From Thiobacillus sp. (GTDB taxonomy: Bacteria > Pseudomonadota > Gammaproteobacteria > Burkholderiales > Thiobacillaceae): a DNA stretch of 35,799 bases. Below are positions 8,908 through 16,877 of the stretch, piece by piece. The stretch covers positions 1 through 35,799 of the forward strand of contig JADFDN010000019.1 in the NCBI GenBank assembly GCA_018262815.1, in the 5' to 3' direction. The first letter of the stretch is position 1, and each line of letters starts with the position of its first letter. The notes under the pieces are model-generated. The model saw only the letters and a list, made by a program, of their open reading frames with translations, was not told the DNA's origin and searched no databases. Both the position numbers and the translations under genes were made by a program.

Positions 8908-10103
8908 GGCCGATCCTCCCGGTCACGGCTGCGCAGGGCATCACGCGTGCGCACGTCCATCGGCGCAGTCGACGACGTGGCCGGTGCCTGGGACAGCACC
9001 TCCGGCGCGCCGCTGTAGGGCTGGCTGACAATCTGCTGCAGCTTGTCGAGCGGCAGATACAACAGGCTGTTGCCGCCTTTCTGGTCCACCAAAATCTTGC
9101 TGGTGTTGTTCATCACGGTCTGCATGGTATCGAGATAGAGTCGCTGGCGCGTGACCTGCGGCGCCTTCTGGTATTCGGCAAAAATCTGCGCAAAGCGGCT
9201 GGCTTCACCTTCGGCGTTGGCGATCACCGACAGCTTGTAGCCCTCGGCTTCTTCCTTCAGCCGCGAGGCCAGACCCCGTGCGCGCGGCACCACATCGTTG
9301 GAGTAGGCCTCGGCTTCGTTCTTCAGGCGTTCGCGATCCTGCCCCGCTTTAACCGCGTCGTCGAACGCGGCCTGCACCTGCTCGGGTGGCTGGATGTTCT
9401 GCAGGGTGACCTGGCTGATGCTGATGCCGGTCTTGTGGCGGTCATGGATGTCCTGCATCAGTTGCTTGGCGCGTGCTGCAATTTCGGCACGCCCCTCGTA
9501 CAGCACGAAGTCCATCTTGTTCTTGCCGACGATTTCTCGCATCGCGGTTTCGGCGATCTGCAGCGCGCTGTCTTCGGGCGAACGGTTGATGAACAGGAAC
9601 TCGACCGGGTCCTTCAGGATGTACTGCACGGCAAACTGCAGGTCGATGATGTTCTCGTCGTCTGTCAGCATCAGCGATTCTTTCAGCACCTTGCTCTTGA
9701 CGTTGTTGCGGTAGCCGATTTCGACGGTGCGCACCTGGTCGACGTTGACGATTTCACGCGATTCGACCGGCCACGGCAGATGCCAGCGCGGACCGGGCTC
9801 GGTGGTCTCGACATACTTGCCGAAGCGCAACACCACGCCGCGCTGGCCGGTATCGACGATATAGAAACCGCTCGCCACCCACACCAGCGCGAGCACGCCG
9901 GCCAGCAGGCCGACCAGATTGCCGCCGCCCGGCAAGCCGCCCGAAGAAAAGCCGTCTCCGCCACCGCTGCCGCCGCCGCTGTCCTTGTTGCCGAACATGC
10001 CGTTGAGGCGCTGGTTGACGCGCCGCCAGAGCTCGTCCAGATCGGGCGGCCCGCTGTTCTTGCGATTGTCTTTATTGCCCCATTGCGGGTCGTTCCATGC
10101 CAT
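8904..10103 (-). CDS. hflK: FtsH-protease modulator HflK
   Basis: HflK is the partner of HflC. The ATG at 10103 gives MAWNDPQWGNKD and a 399-residue protein; the frame is open further upstream but that part is inside hflX and has no family resemblance. In order: a cytoplasmic N-terminus with a Gly/Ser-rich linker (DSGGGSGGGDGFSSGGLPGG, about residues 41-60), one membrane segment (LVGLLAGVLALVWVASGFYI), the SPFH domain with GQRGVVLRFGKYVETTEPG, and a long helical region. The tail is rich in Ala, Ser, Pro and Thr. It begins 4 bases after the hflX stop and overlaps hflC by 4 bases. Confidence 0.95.
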   Translation of the reverse strand: MAWNDPQWGNKDNRKNSGPPDLDELWRRVNQRLNGMFGNKDSGGGSGGGDGFSSGGLPGGGNLVGLLAGVLALVWVASGFYIVDTGQRGVVLRFGKYVETTEPGPRWHLPWPVESREIVNVDQVRTVEIGYRNNVKSKVLKESLMLTDDENIIDLQFAVQYILKDPVEFLFINRSPEDSALQIAETAMREIVGKNKMDFVLYEGRAEIAARAKQLMQDIHDRHKTGISISQVTLQNIQPPEQVQAAFDDAVKAGQDRERLKNEAEAYSNDVVPRARGLASRLKEEAEGYKLSVIANAEGEASRFAQIFAEYQKAPQVTRQRLYLDTMQTVMNNTSKILVDQKGGNSLLYLPLDKLQQIVSQPYSGAPEVLSQAPATSSTAPMDVRTRDALRSRDREDRP

Positions 10104-10107
10104 AGCG

Positions 10108-11262
10108 TTATGTGGAGAAAACAGTAGGTTGGAGAGAGGGGTCGCCAGTCGCGTCGGTTTCGCCCTGACGCTGGCCGGCAAGCAGGATTTCGGACAGCGC
10201 CTCGCGCAAAAGTTCAAGCCCCGCGCCGGTTTGCGCGGATACATACACGCTGTGGAGTTTACCATACTCGTCGCGCCCGACTCCCGGCGCAACGCCCGTC
10301 AAATCAAGCTTATTGTAGACGCGAAGCTGGGGCACGGCGTCTGCCCCGATCTCTTTCAGCACCTTGTCGACCGCCTCGATCTGGCGCTCGCGCCCGGGGC
10401 TGGAGGAATCGATCACGTGCAGCAGCAGATCGGCTTCTGTCGTGGCCTCCAGCGTGGCGCGGAAAGCCGCCACCAGGTCGTGCGGCAGGCGGGTGATGAA
10501 ACCGACGGTGTCGGACAGCACCACTTCGCCCACCTGGGGCAGATAGATCTTGCGCGTGGTGGTGTCGAGCGTGGCGAACAGCTGGTCGGCCGCGTAGGCG
10601 CCAGCGCGCGTCAGCGCATTGAACAGGGTGGACTTGCCGGCGTTGGTGTAGCCCACCAGCGCCACCGACATCACCTGCTGGCGCGACCGCGAACGCCGCT
10701 GGGTACGCCGCTGCTTGCCCAGCCGGGCGAGCCGTTCGCGCAATGCCTTGACCCGCACGCCCAGCAGCCGGCGGTCGGTTTCCAGCTGCTTTTCGCCCGG
10801 ACCGCGCATGCCGACGCCGCCGCGCTGGCGTTCCAGGTGGGTCCAGCCGCGCACCAGACGGGTGGACAGATGCTGCAGCTGCGCCAGCTCGACCTGCAGC
10901 TTGCCTTCGGCGCTTTGGGCCCGGCGGGCGAAGATGTCCAGAATCAGGCTGGTGCGATCGATCACGCGGCACTGCAGGCGGCGCTCCAGGTTGCGTTCCT
11001 GCGCCGGCGACAGTTCGTGATTGAAGATGACGACGTCAGCTTCGGTGGCGAGGACCAGCGCCGCGATTTCGTCGGCCTTGCCGCTGCCGACGAACAGCGC
11101 AGCGTCCGGACGGCTGCGCTTGCCCTGCACCTCGCCCAGGATGTCGAGCCCGGCGCCCGACGCCAGCAGGCGCAGTTCGGCGACGCCCTCGGCAAAATCG
11201 GGATCGCCGAAATCGAGCGCCACCAGAATGACGCGCTCGCCACCCGCGTGCCGCTCAAACAA
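10108..11262 (-). CDS. hflX: ribosome-associated GTPase HflX
   Basis: HflX is a GTPase that binds the 50S subunit and splits stalled or idle ribosomes. The 384-residue protein has the N-terminal HflX domain (about 10-195), containing [10 protein letters not shown] and the glycine-rich [19 protein letters not shown] (147-165). The G domain follows with P-loop GYTNAGKST (204-212), the switch-II motif DTVGF (251-255) and NKLD. The likely start is TTG at 11262, preceded by GGGAG 7 bases away; no in-frame ATG fits better. It heads the hflX-hflK-hflC-yjeT-hisZ-purA operon. In most relatives hfq lies directly upstream, but here a c-di-GMP gene does. Confidence 0.95.
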   Translation of the reverse strand: MFERHAGGERVILVALDFGDPDFAEGVAELRLLASGAGLDILGEVQGKRSRPDAALFVGSGKADEIAALVLATEADVVIFNHELSPAQERNLERRLQCRVIDRTSLILDIFARRAQSAEGKLQVELAQLQHLSTRLVRGWTHLERQRGGVGMRGPGEKQLETDRRLLGVRVKALRERLARLGKQRRTQRRSRSRQQVMSVALVGYTNAGKSTLFNALTRAGAYAADQLFATLDTTTRKIYLPQVGEVVLSDTVGFITRLPHDLVAAFRATLEATTEADLLLHVIDSSSPGRERQIEAVDKVLKEIGADAVPQLRVYNKLDLTGVAPGVGRDEYGKLHSVYVSAQTGAGLELLREALSEILLAGQRQGETDATGDPSLQPTVFST

Positions 11263-11352
11263 GGGACTGCTCCCGGTTTGCAGCCGGACGCATCGCGGCC
11301 GTTGATGGGATAGGGCAATACAGGGAGAGGTTCACGGGCAGGTGTTCAGAAA

Positions 11353-11373
11353 GGGGGCGTACGACGCTCCCCC
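11353..11373 (-). terminator. probable terminator after the GGDEF-EAL gene
   Basis: Read on the minus strand, GGGGGAGCGT pairs with ACGCCCCC around a 3-base loop, with one bulged base, and is followed by TTTC. It lies 33 bases past the stop of the GGDEF-EAL gene. The rest of the 143-base gap (11263-11405) holds a TAGAAT -10-like element (11393-11398, minus strand) without a convincing -35 that could serve hflX. Confidence 0.5.
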
Positions 11374-11405
11374 GAGTGGGCGGGAACGTTTCATTCTAGC
11401 CCGTA

Positions 11406-13214
11406 TTACGCCAGCTGCGGGCGCCCAAAATACCAGCCCTGGCCGTAGTCCACGCCCATGTCGGCCAGAATGCGCGCGGTTTCTGCGTCCTCGACGTGTT
11501 CGGCCACCGTTCGCATACCCTCCTTGCGCGCAAAGTTGGCCAGGCTTTCGACGATGCCCGCCACCTTGCGGTCCTGGCGCATGTGCGACACCAGCCAGCC
11601 TTCGATTTTCAGGAAGCTGACCGGCAGGTGCGCCAGGTACAGATAGGACGAATAGCCGCTGCCGAAATCGTCGAGCGCCAGCCGAAAGCCGAAATCGATG
11701 AAGGGCTGCAGGTCGGCGCGCAGCTTCTCCAGGCTGACGATGTGCTGGCGCTCGGTGAGTTCCAGCACGATGGGCTTGACCGGCCCCAGCATCACGCTGC
11801 AGGTCTGGCAATAGCCCATGGCATTCTCGAGCATTTCCTCGACCAGATCGCGGCGCGCCAAGAACTGCGGCGACACGTTCACGAAATGCGCAAAATCGGT
11901 TGCGCCGCCCTGCTCCATGCGCAGAACGCAGCGCTGCATCACGTTGCGGATCACCTGACGGTCGATTTCGGCCATCAGGCCCAGGCCCTCGGCCATGTCG
12001 ATAAAATCCTTGGCTTCGACGATCTCGCCGGTCGCACTCTCGATGCGCGCCAGCGACTCGTCCGCAATCGTCTGCCCGCCCTGCAGGTCGACGATGGCCT
12101 GCGAAGCCTGCCTGACCCGGTTTTCCGCCAGCGCCTGCCGCAGCAGCGCGCTGTTCCATGGGATACGGGTCGGAGCCATCATCCTGACCTGGTCGCGGCC
12201 ATCCGCCTTGGCCCGGTATAGCGCGTGGTCGACCTGCTCCAGCATGGGCAGGGTTTCGCTGTCTTGCGTCCCGAAGGCGGCCACCCCGGCGGAAAAGCTC
12301 AGCGAGATGGCGCCCACGCTGGTCTGAATCGGAGTCGAACGTACCTCTCCTGCGAGCCGCTCCATGATGCCGATGGCATCTTCCGCGGTACTGCCATGCA
12401 GCACGAACAGGAACTCCTCCCCGCCCCAGCGCGCCACCCAGTCGCCTTCGCGCAGCCCGGACTCAAACCGGCGCGCCACGGCCTTCAGCACTTCGTCGCC
12501 CACGGCATGGCCATAGCGGTCGTTCACCAACTTGAAATGATCGAGGTCGACCAGCGCCAGCGCGAATCCATGACCGTCGCGCGGGGTGCGCGCCCTTTCC
12601 TTTTGCAGGCGTTCTTCGGCCGCCCGCCGGTTAGGCAAGCCTGTCAGCGGGTCAGTCAGCGCGATGCGCTGCAGCAGGGCTTTTTGCGCGGATTGATGCA
12701 GTGCATTGCCAAGCCAGTCGGCAATCAACTCCATATAGGCGGTATCCACCGCATCGGGAGATGATGCTCTGTGCCGACTGAAGAAAGCCAGCACCCAACC
12801 CCTATCATCGCCCACCGCCACCGGCAGGCCGGAGTAGGTTTGCAGTCCCAGCCTGGTCACCACTGCATGGTCGGCATACAAGGGGTGTCCGCGCAAGTCT
12901 GCGATATGGGCAGGTTCGCGGGCGAGATACACGCCATGGCACAACACCGTTTCCACCATCCGCACCGTGCCTTCAGGAAACAGGCCCAAGGGATCGCTGA
13001 CATAGTGCGCGGTGTAGTTGTCGCCAAACTCACCCAGCACAACCAGATCCATATCCAGCACCTCGGCCGCCATCGCCAGCATGGCGCGGATGCGTTCGGC
13101 ATCATCCAGCCCTCGCTGCACGGAAAGCTTCCACAAGGCGGTCAGGCGATCGACATGCGTGTCGTCCTGCGTGGCACGCTGCGCGACAGCTTCGGGTTGA
13201 TCGACAGGCAGCAT
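11406..13214 (-). CDS. GAF-GGDEF-EAL cyclic-di-GMP signalling protein
   Basis: A 602-residue cytoplasmic protein with three domains: GAF-like sensor (about 20-178), GGDEF diguanylate cyclase (about 183-345) and EAL phosphodiesterase (about 353-602). The GGEEF signature (264-268) is intact, with an RxxD inhibitory site (REGD, 255-258) five residues before it, so the cyclase should be active and feedback-inhibited. In the EAL domain the name motif reads ESL (E386), but the other metal and catalytic positions are kept: N446 (NVS), E485 (ELTE), D515-D516 (DDFG), K536, E572 (AEHVE) and Q592 (GQGWYFGRP). Hydrolysis is therefore plausible. There are no membrane segments. A GTG six bases upstream (13220) is an alternative start. 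It lies 39 bases after galT on the same strand and sits where hfq would be expected. Confidence 0.94.
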   Translation of the reverse strand: MLPVDQPEAVAQRATQDDTHVDRLTALWKLSVQRGLDDAERIRAMLAMAAEVLDMDLVVLGEFGDNYTAHYVSDPLGLFPEGTVRMVETVLCHGVYLAREPAHIADLRGHPLYADHAVVTRLGLQTYSGLPVAVGDDRGWVLAFFSRHRASSPDAVDTAYMELIADWLGNALHQSAQKALLQRIALTDPLTGLPNRRAAEERLQKERARTPRDGHGFALALVDLDHFKLVNDRYGHAVGDEVLKAVARRFESGLREGDWVARWGGEEFLFVLHGSTAEDAIGIMERLAGEVRSTPIQTSVGAISLSFSAGVAAFGTQDSETLPMLEQVDHALYRAKADGRDQVRMMAPTRIPWNSALLRQALAENRVRQASQAIVDLQGGQTIADESLARIESATGEIVEAKDFIDMAEGLGLMAEIDRQVIRNVMQRCVLRMEQGGATDFAHFVNVSPQFLARRDLVEEMLENAMGYCQTCSVMLGPVKPIVLELTERQHIVSLEKLRADLQPFIDFGFRLALDDFGSGYSSYLYLAHLPVSFLKIEGWLVSHMRQDRKVAGIVESLANFARKEGMRTVAEHVEDAETARILADMGVDYGQGWYFGRPQLA

Positions 13215-13244
13215 GGTCACCGTTCGGCTCGCGAGCAGGCTGTC

Positions 13245-13271
13245 ATTGTAGCCTCAAGGCGCGTCCTGCAA
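13245..13271 (-). promoter_or_regulatory. possible promoter of the GGDEF-EAL gene
   Basis: On the minus strand TTGCAG (13266-13271) and TACAAT (13245-13250) are separated by 15 bases, shorter than ideal. It overlaps the end of galT and would give a leader of about 25 bases. Confidence 0.25.
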
Positions 13272-14357
13272 TTCGACGGTACGCAGACGTTCGGCCGCCT
13301 GTTCCGGATTGATGGTGTTGACGAACAGCCCCGACCCCAACTCGAACCCGGTCGGGATGGACGTGCGCGGACAGATTTCGAGATGCCAGTGGTAGCTCGG
13401 CGCGTGCGCAGCGCGCTGGGCATCGTGGGGAACCGAGTGGAGGAAGAAATTGTACTGAGCGCCGCCGATGACGGCGTCGAGCCGCGCCATGGTGCGCTTC
13501 ATCACCCGTGCCAGGTCGGCCAGATCCTCGCCGCGAACATCCAGAAAATCGGCCTGGTGCGCCAGCGGCAGGATGTGCACTTCCCATTCGTAGCGGCTGG
13601 CGAAGGGCTTGATCGCGATGAATTTCTCGCCGCGCTCGACCACGTACTGTCCGACATTGATCTTGCGCCGCACCGCACCCGAGGTGCGGTCGTAGATCGT
13701 CGCCTCGAAGGTCAGCGCCTCGTCGATCAGTGCGCAGAAAATGCAGTGATGGTGCTTGGCGTAATGCGCGGCGCTGTTCTTCACCTCGGCGTCGACGTTT
13801 TCCGGCACCACAGGCATGGCGATCACCTGGCTGTGGGTGTGCGGAATCGAGGCGCCCGCCGCCGGACCGAAGTTCTTGAACACCAGCACGTATTTCAGCC
13901 GCTCGTCGGATTCGAACAGCTGGCGCATGCGCGTCTGGTAGACGCCGAACAGCGCCGCCAGATGCGATTCGGCCATTTCGTGCACGGCGATGCCGTGTTC
14001 ATGATGATCGATGATGACTTCGTGGCGGCCGTAGCCGTCGATGGTCTGCTGCAGGCCGAAGTTGAAGCCGGCCTGCTCGCGATCGTCGCCCAGCACCGGG
14101 TAGAGGTTTTCCACCATGCGGATCTGCCAGTCGCCCTCGGCCGGCCAGCTCAGAATCACCGGCGGCGTCTTGTGCTCGTTGCCGCGACAGAACGGGCAGG
14201 TTTCGACATGCTTGCGGGTGTCGCGCGGCGCCAGTTCTTCGGCCTTTTTCGGACGCATGCTGCGCGCAGTGGCCACCAGCACCGATTCGCTCGGTACGAT
14301 GGGGTTGATGCGGATTTCGCGGACTTCGCTGTTATCGGGTGTGCTCGGGTCGGACAT
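13254..14357 (-). CDS. galT: GalT-type hexose-1-phosphate nucleotidylyltransferase (HIT superfamily)
   Basis: The 367-residue protein resembles bacterial/archaeal-type galactose-1-phosphate uridylyltransferase. The zinc-type CPFC pair (C54, C57) precedes an N-terminal lobe ending with the catalytic HxHxQ motif in IPHTHSQVIAMP (H173, H175, Q177). A second half has HCIFC (about 204-208) and the metal-binding HWHLEI (323-328). The family transfers UMP between UDP-glucose and galactose-1-phosphate through a histidine-nucleotide intermediate; some relatives use other nucleotides. No galE or galK lies in the window, so the exact substrate is uncertain. The ATG at 14357 has an excellent ribosome site (GAGGAGA); an upstream in-frame start does not. 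It lies in the block inserted between der and hflX. Confidence 0.88.
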   Translation of the reverse strand: MSDPSTPDNSEVREIRINPIVPSESVLVATARSMRPKKAEELAPRDTRKHVETCPFCRGNEHKTPPVILSWPAEGDWQIRMVENLYPVLGDDREQAGFNFGLQQTIDGYGRHEVIIDHHEHGIAVHEMAESHLAALFGVYQTRMRQLFESDERLKYVLVFKNFGPAAGASIPHTHSQVIAMPVVPENVDAEVKNSAAHYAKHHHCIFCALIDEALTFEATIYDRTSGAVRRKINVGQYVVERGEKFIAIKPFASRYEWEVHILPLAHQADFLDVRGEDLADLARVMKRTMARLDAVIGGAQYNFFLHSVPHDAQRAAHAPSYHWHLEICPRTSIPTGFELGSGLFVNTINPEQAAERLRTVELQDAP

Positions 14358-14370
14358 GCGGCTTCTCCTC

Positions 14371-14404
14371 GCCGGCAAGCATAAAACAGCCGGCTGGCGC
14401 CGGC
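14371..14404 (-). promoter_or_regulatory. triple GCCGGC element in the galT leader, possible attenuator
   Basis: Three copies of the self-complementary GCCGGC lie upstream of galT (14399-14404, 14389-14394 and 14371-14376). In the transcript the first two form a 6-bp hairpin with loop GCCA followed by TGTTTT. The second and third could instead pair, which would bring the ribosome site (GAGGAG) close to a stem. Regulation is inference. Confidence 0.3.
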
Positions 14405-14437
14405 GGTTCATAATACTTATGCCCCCAGTCAGGCTTT

Positions 14438-14456
14438 TTATCCCCGTTCAGGATAA
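14438..14456. repeat. inverted repeat TTATCC-N7-GGATAA between divergent genes
   Basis: Perfect 6-base arms at 14438-14443 and 14451-14456 are separated by 7 bases. They lie between galT (minus) and the small plus-strand gene at 14527, 10 bases upstream of that gene's predicted -35. A dimeric-regulator operator is one reading. Confidence 0.35.
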
Positions 14457-14465
14457 GGGCTTGCG

Positions 14466-14494
14466 TTGACGTGGCCCCGGCCGGCGCCGACAAT
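14466..14494 (+). promoter_or_regulatory. probable promoter of the two small plus-strand genes
   Basis: TTGACG (14466-14471), a 17-base spacer and GACAAT (14489-14494) match the sigma-70 consensus at 5 and 4 of 6 positions. Transcription would begin near 14501, giving a leader of about 26 bases that includes the GGAG before ATG 14527. Confidence 0.55.
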
Positions 14495-14526
14495 GCCGAT
14501 TCTTTGCTGGATTCCGGAGTATCCCC

Positions 14527-14808
14527 ATGGACGAAAAAGCCCTGCACGACGAGCAGCGCCTCATGCGCATGATGCGCAAGACCCTCACTTCCATCGTGCG
14601 CGACACCGCGCCGCGCGACGGCAACCCCAGCCCGCTGACCGAGGCGACCATCCTCGGCATCAAGGACTGCCTGATGGTGATTTCCAGTCGCGAAACCGAG
14701 CTGGCGCAGCTGACCGGCCGCACCCTGGACGAGCGTCCTCGCTTCACCGACGAGACGCCCACCTCGCACGCCGTCAAGATCAGCAGCATCCCGAAAAAAA
14801 CCCACTGA
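14527..14808 (+). CDS. small conserved-looking protein of unknown function
   Basis: A 93-residue soluble protein. The N-terminal part is basic and helical (LMRMMRKTLTSIVRDTAP, about 12-29), followed by LTEATILGIKDCLMVISSRE, a likely amphipathic helix, and a polar tail. Start support is good: GGAG lies about 8 bases before the ATG, a promoter lies upstream and codon use matches the genome. No membrane segment, signal peptide or cofactor motif is visible, and I cannot name the family. It is one of two plus-strand genes set inside an otherwise minus-strand cluster, between galT and der. Confidence 0.7.
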   Translation: MDEKALHDEQRLMRMMRKTLTSIVRDTAPRDGNPSPLTEATILGIKDCLMVISSRETELAQLTGRTLDERPRFTDETPTSHAVKISSIPKKTH

Positions 14809-14809
14809 G

Positions 14810-14828
14810 GCTTCGCGTTTAGCGAAGC
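14810..14828. repeat. short hairpin between the two small genes
   Basis: GCTTCGC (14810-14816) pairs with GCGAAGC (14822-14828) around GTTTA. No T run follows, so it is more likely an mRNA hairpin than a terminator; it lies in the 36-base gap between the two small genes. Confidence 0.3.
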
Positions 14829-14844
14829 ATCGTTCGAGACCGCC

Positions 14845-15096
14845 ATGCCGCAAGCCACCAGTCTCTTCACCGATGTCGAATCGAAGGTCGTCGGCACCTC
14901 GGCAGTGGTGATCTATTCGCCTTCGGGGAAAAAGCGCACGCGCTTTCCCGAAGGCGTGGTCGAGGTCTATCCCAGCGAAACCGAGGCGCGGGCGCACGCC
15001 GACCCCGAAAAAAGCCGCCACGCAGCGATCGCCAGCGGACCGTCGCGCTCGTCGGAAGGCTTCAAGCTGTTCTATCTGGTGCGCTGGCTCGACTGA
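14845..15096 (+). CDS. small protein of unknown function
   Basis: An 83-residue soluble protein with a beta-rich first half (VVGTSAVVIYSPSGKKRTRF, about residues 14-33), an acidic/polar middle, and a hydrophobic C-terminal strand FKLFYLVRWLD. A GAGA precedes the ATG by about 5 bases. It begins 36 bases after the previous small gene and is probably co-transcribed with it. Codon use is typical of the genome. I recognise no domain. It converges with der, whose stop is 101 bases away; that gap shows no clear terminator. Confidence 0.65.
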   Translation: MPQATSLFTDVESKVVGTSAVVIYSPSGKKRTRFPEGVVEVYPSETEARAHADPEKSRHAAIASGPSRSSEGFKLFYLVRWLD

Positions 15097-15197
15097 TTCC
15101 CGTTTCCCGTCAGGGATTCCCGCGCCGGTTTCGCCTTGCCGCGCTGCCTGGTCAGTCAGCAGGTGTCTGCGCGATCTCTTGATGTACCTGCAGATAA

Positions 15198-16610
15198 TCA
15201 GCTGGCGCCGTAGACCTTGCGTCGTACCCGCTTCTTGCGCCGCATCCGCGTCGCCTCGCTTTCGGTAAGCGGCGCGCGCGTCTTGCCTTCGTACGGATTC
15301 TTGCCCGTGTCTTCCTTCACCTGGATTCTGAGCGGCGTCCCCTGCAGCTTGAACGCCTTGCGGAAGCTGGCCTCCAGGTAGCGCTTGTAGTCGTCGCGCA
15401 AGCCTTCCAGCGCGTTGCCGTGCAGGATGATGACCGGCGGGTTCTTGCCGCCCTGGTGGGCGTAGCGTGGCTTCGGCCGGAACAGGCCGTTCTTCGGCGG
15501 CGCGTGCTGCTCCACTGCCATTTCCAGCACCCGCGTGAGCTTCGGCGTCGACATCTTGATGAAGGCCGCGGCGTGCGCGGCCTCGACGTCCTTCAGCAAG
15601 GCATCCAGCCCCTTGCTCTTCAGCGCCGAGATGTAGTTGAAGCGGGCGAAGTCGAGGAAGGCCAGCTTGCGGCCGATGTCGCGCTTGATGTCGTCGCGCT
15701 GCTCGGCCGAGAGGCCGTCCCACTTGTTCACCGCCACCACCAGCGCACGCCCGGTTTCCAGCACGAAGCCGGCCAGGTGCGCGTCCTGCTCGGAAATGTT
15801 CTCGCGCGCGTCGAGCACCAGCACCACCACGTTGGCGTCCTCGATCGCCTGCAGCGTCTTGATGACGGAGAATTTTTCCACCGTCTCGAACACCTTGCCC
15901 TTGCGCCGGACCCCGGCGGTGTCGATCAGGATGTAGGGCTTGCCGTCGCGCTCGAACTCGACGTAGATCGAATCGCGCGTGGTCCCCGGCTGGTCGAACG
16001 CGATGACGCGCTCTTCGCCGACCAGCGCGTTGACCAGGGTCGACTTGCCGACGTTGGGGCGCCCCACCAGCGCGATCTTGGGGATGCCGAATTCGTCGGC
16101 CTTCTCTTCCTCCTGGGGAAACGGCGCCAGCGCTTCGTCCACCAGGTCGGCAATGCCGTCGCCGTGCGCGCCGGAAATCGCCAGCGGCTCGCCCAGTCCC
16201 AGCTCGTGGAATTCGGCGGTGACCACGGCGCGGTTCATGCCTTCGGCCTTGTTGACCGCCAGCAGCACCGGGCACGACGCGCGACGCAGGCGGTCGGCGA
16301 TCACCTTGTCCTGCGGCGTGAGGCCGCTGCGCGCATCGACCATGAAAATGATGGCGTCGGCCTCGTCGATGGCCTGCAGGGTCTGCCGCGCCATCTCGGC
16401 CATGATGCCCTCCTTGGCCACCGGTTCGAGACCGCCGGTATCGACCACCAGATACGGTTTGCCGCCGATGCGCCCGCGCCCGTAGTGGCGGTCGCGCGTC
16501 ATCCCCGGCATGTCGTGCACCAGGGCGTCGCGCGTGCCGGTAAGGCGGTTGAACAGGGTGGACTTGCCGACGTTGGGTCGTCCGACAAGAACCAGAGTGG
16601 GGAGCATCAT
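15198..16610 (-). CDS. der: ribosome biogenesis GTPase Der (EngA)
   Basis: Der is an essential double-GTPase that takes part in 50S subunit assembly. The 470-residue protein has two G domains in tandem: P-loops GRPNVGKST at 10-18 and 183-191, DTGG (57-60) and DTAG for switch II, and NKAEG (120-124) and NKWD for guanine recognition. A C-terminal KH-like domain follows (from about 360), with a basic end ([11 protein letters not shown]). The start is one of two consecutive ATGs (16610 or 16607) just after TAGG; the open frame further upstream has no family resemblance. It lies downstream of bamB on the same strand, the usual order, but is separated from it by 267 bases. Confidence 0.96.
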   Translation of the reverse strand: MMLPTLVLVGRPNVGKSTLFNRLTGTRDALVHDMPGMTRDRHYGRGRIGGKPYLVVDTGGLEPVAKEGIMAEMARQTLQAIDEADAIIFMVDARSGLTPQDKVIADRLRRASCPVLLAVNKAEGMNRAVVTAEFHELGLGEPLAISGAHGDGIADLVDEALAPFPQEEEKADEFGIPKIALVGRPNVGKSTLVNALVGEERVIAFDQPGTTRDSIYVEFERDGKPYILIDTAGVRRKGKVFETVEKFSVIKTLQAIEDANVVVLVLDARENISEQDAHLAGFVLETGRALVVAVNKWDGLSAEQRDDIKRDIGRKLAFLDFARFNYISALKSKGLDALLKDVEAAHAAAFIKMSTPKLTRVLEMAVEQHAPPKNGLFRPKPRYAHQGGKNPPVIILHGNALEGLRDDYKRYLEASFRKAFKLQGTPLRIQVKEDTGKNPYEGKTRAPLTESEATRMRRKKRVRRKVYGAS

Positions 16611-16627
16611 CCTAGAAACCGTGGTTG

Positions 16628-16647
16628 GACGCACCCGAGGGTGCGTC
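16628..16647 (-). promoter_or_regulatory. 9-bp hairpin just upstream of der
   Basis: GACGCACCC (16628-16636) and GGGTGCGTC (16639-16647) form a perfect inverted repeat 17 bases before the der start codon. No T run follows, so it could act as a leader structure affecting translation, or be a leftover terminator stem. The rest of the 267-base der-bamB gap has no clear gene; weak TTGACC- and TTGACG-type -35 candidates exist on the minus strand without good -10 partners. Confidence 0.4.
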
Positions 16648-16852
16648 TGGGCAGCTGACTGCCGCGAAGTGAGGAGGCCGCAGGCTGGCGCCTGCAACGA
16701 CGAATGACAAAGGCAGGCGCGTGACCGGGCGTACCGGCGGGTGCGTAGCGGCCCACCTGTCGGCGAGCGTGATCGAGAGTAGACGTGTCGTCAAGCATGC
16801 AGCATTCCTAAAGCTGAGCGGTCAACTGCGGTTCCAGGATGGATATCCTTGC

Positions 16853-16873
16853 TGCGCCGGCCAGGCCGGCGCA
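16853..16873 (-). terminator. GC-rich hairpin after bamB, possible terminator
   Basis: TGCGCCGG and CCGGCGCA (within 16853-16873) form an 8-bp stem around a 5-base loop, 4 bases past the bamB stop. There is no following T run, so termination would be weak or Rho-assisted. Confidence 0.4.
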
Positions 16874-16877
16874 TCGG

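Noticed and set aside
11263-11405. Degenerate hfq remnant upstream of hflX
   Set aside because: I looked for Hfq-like sequence on both strands and saw none; the gap is too short and contains a hairpin.
16611-16877. Small reading frames in the bamB-der gap
   Set aside because: About 60 codons each, no ribosome site and no recognisable composition; the gap is better read as leader and hairpins.
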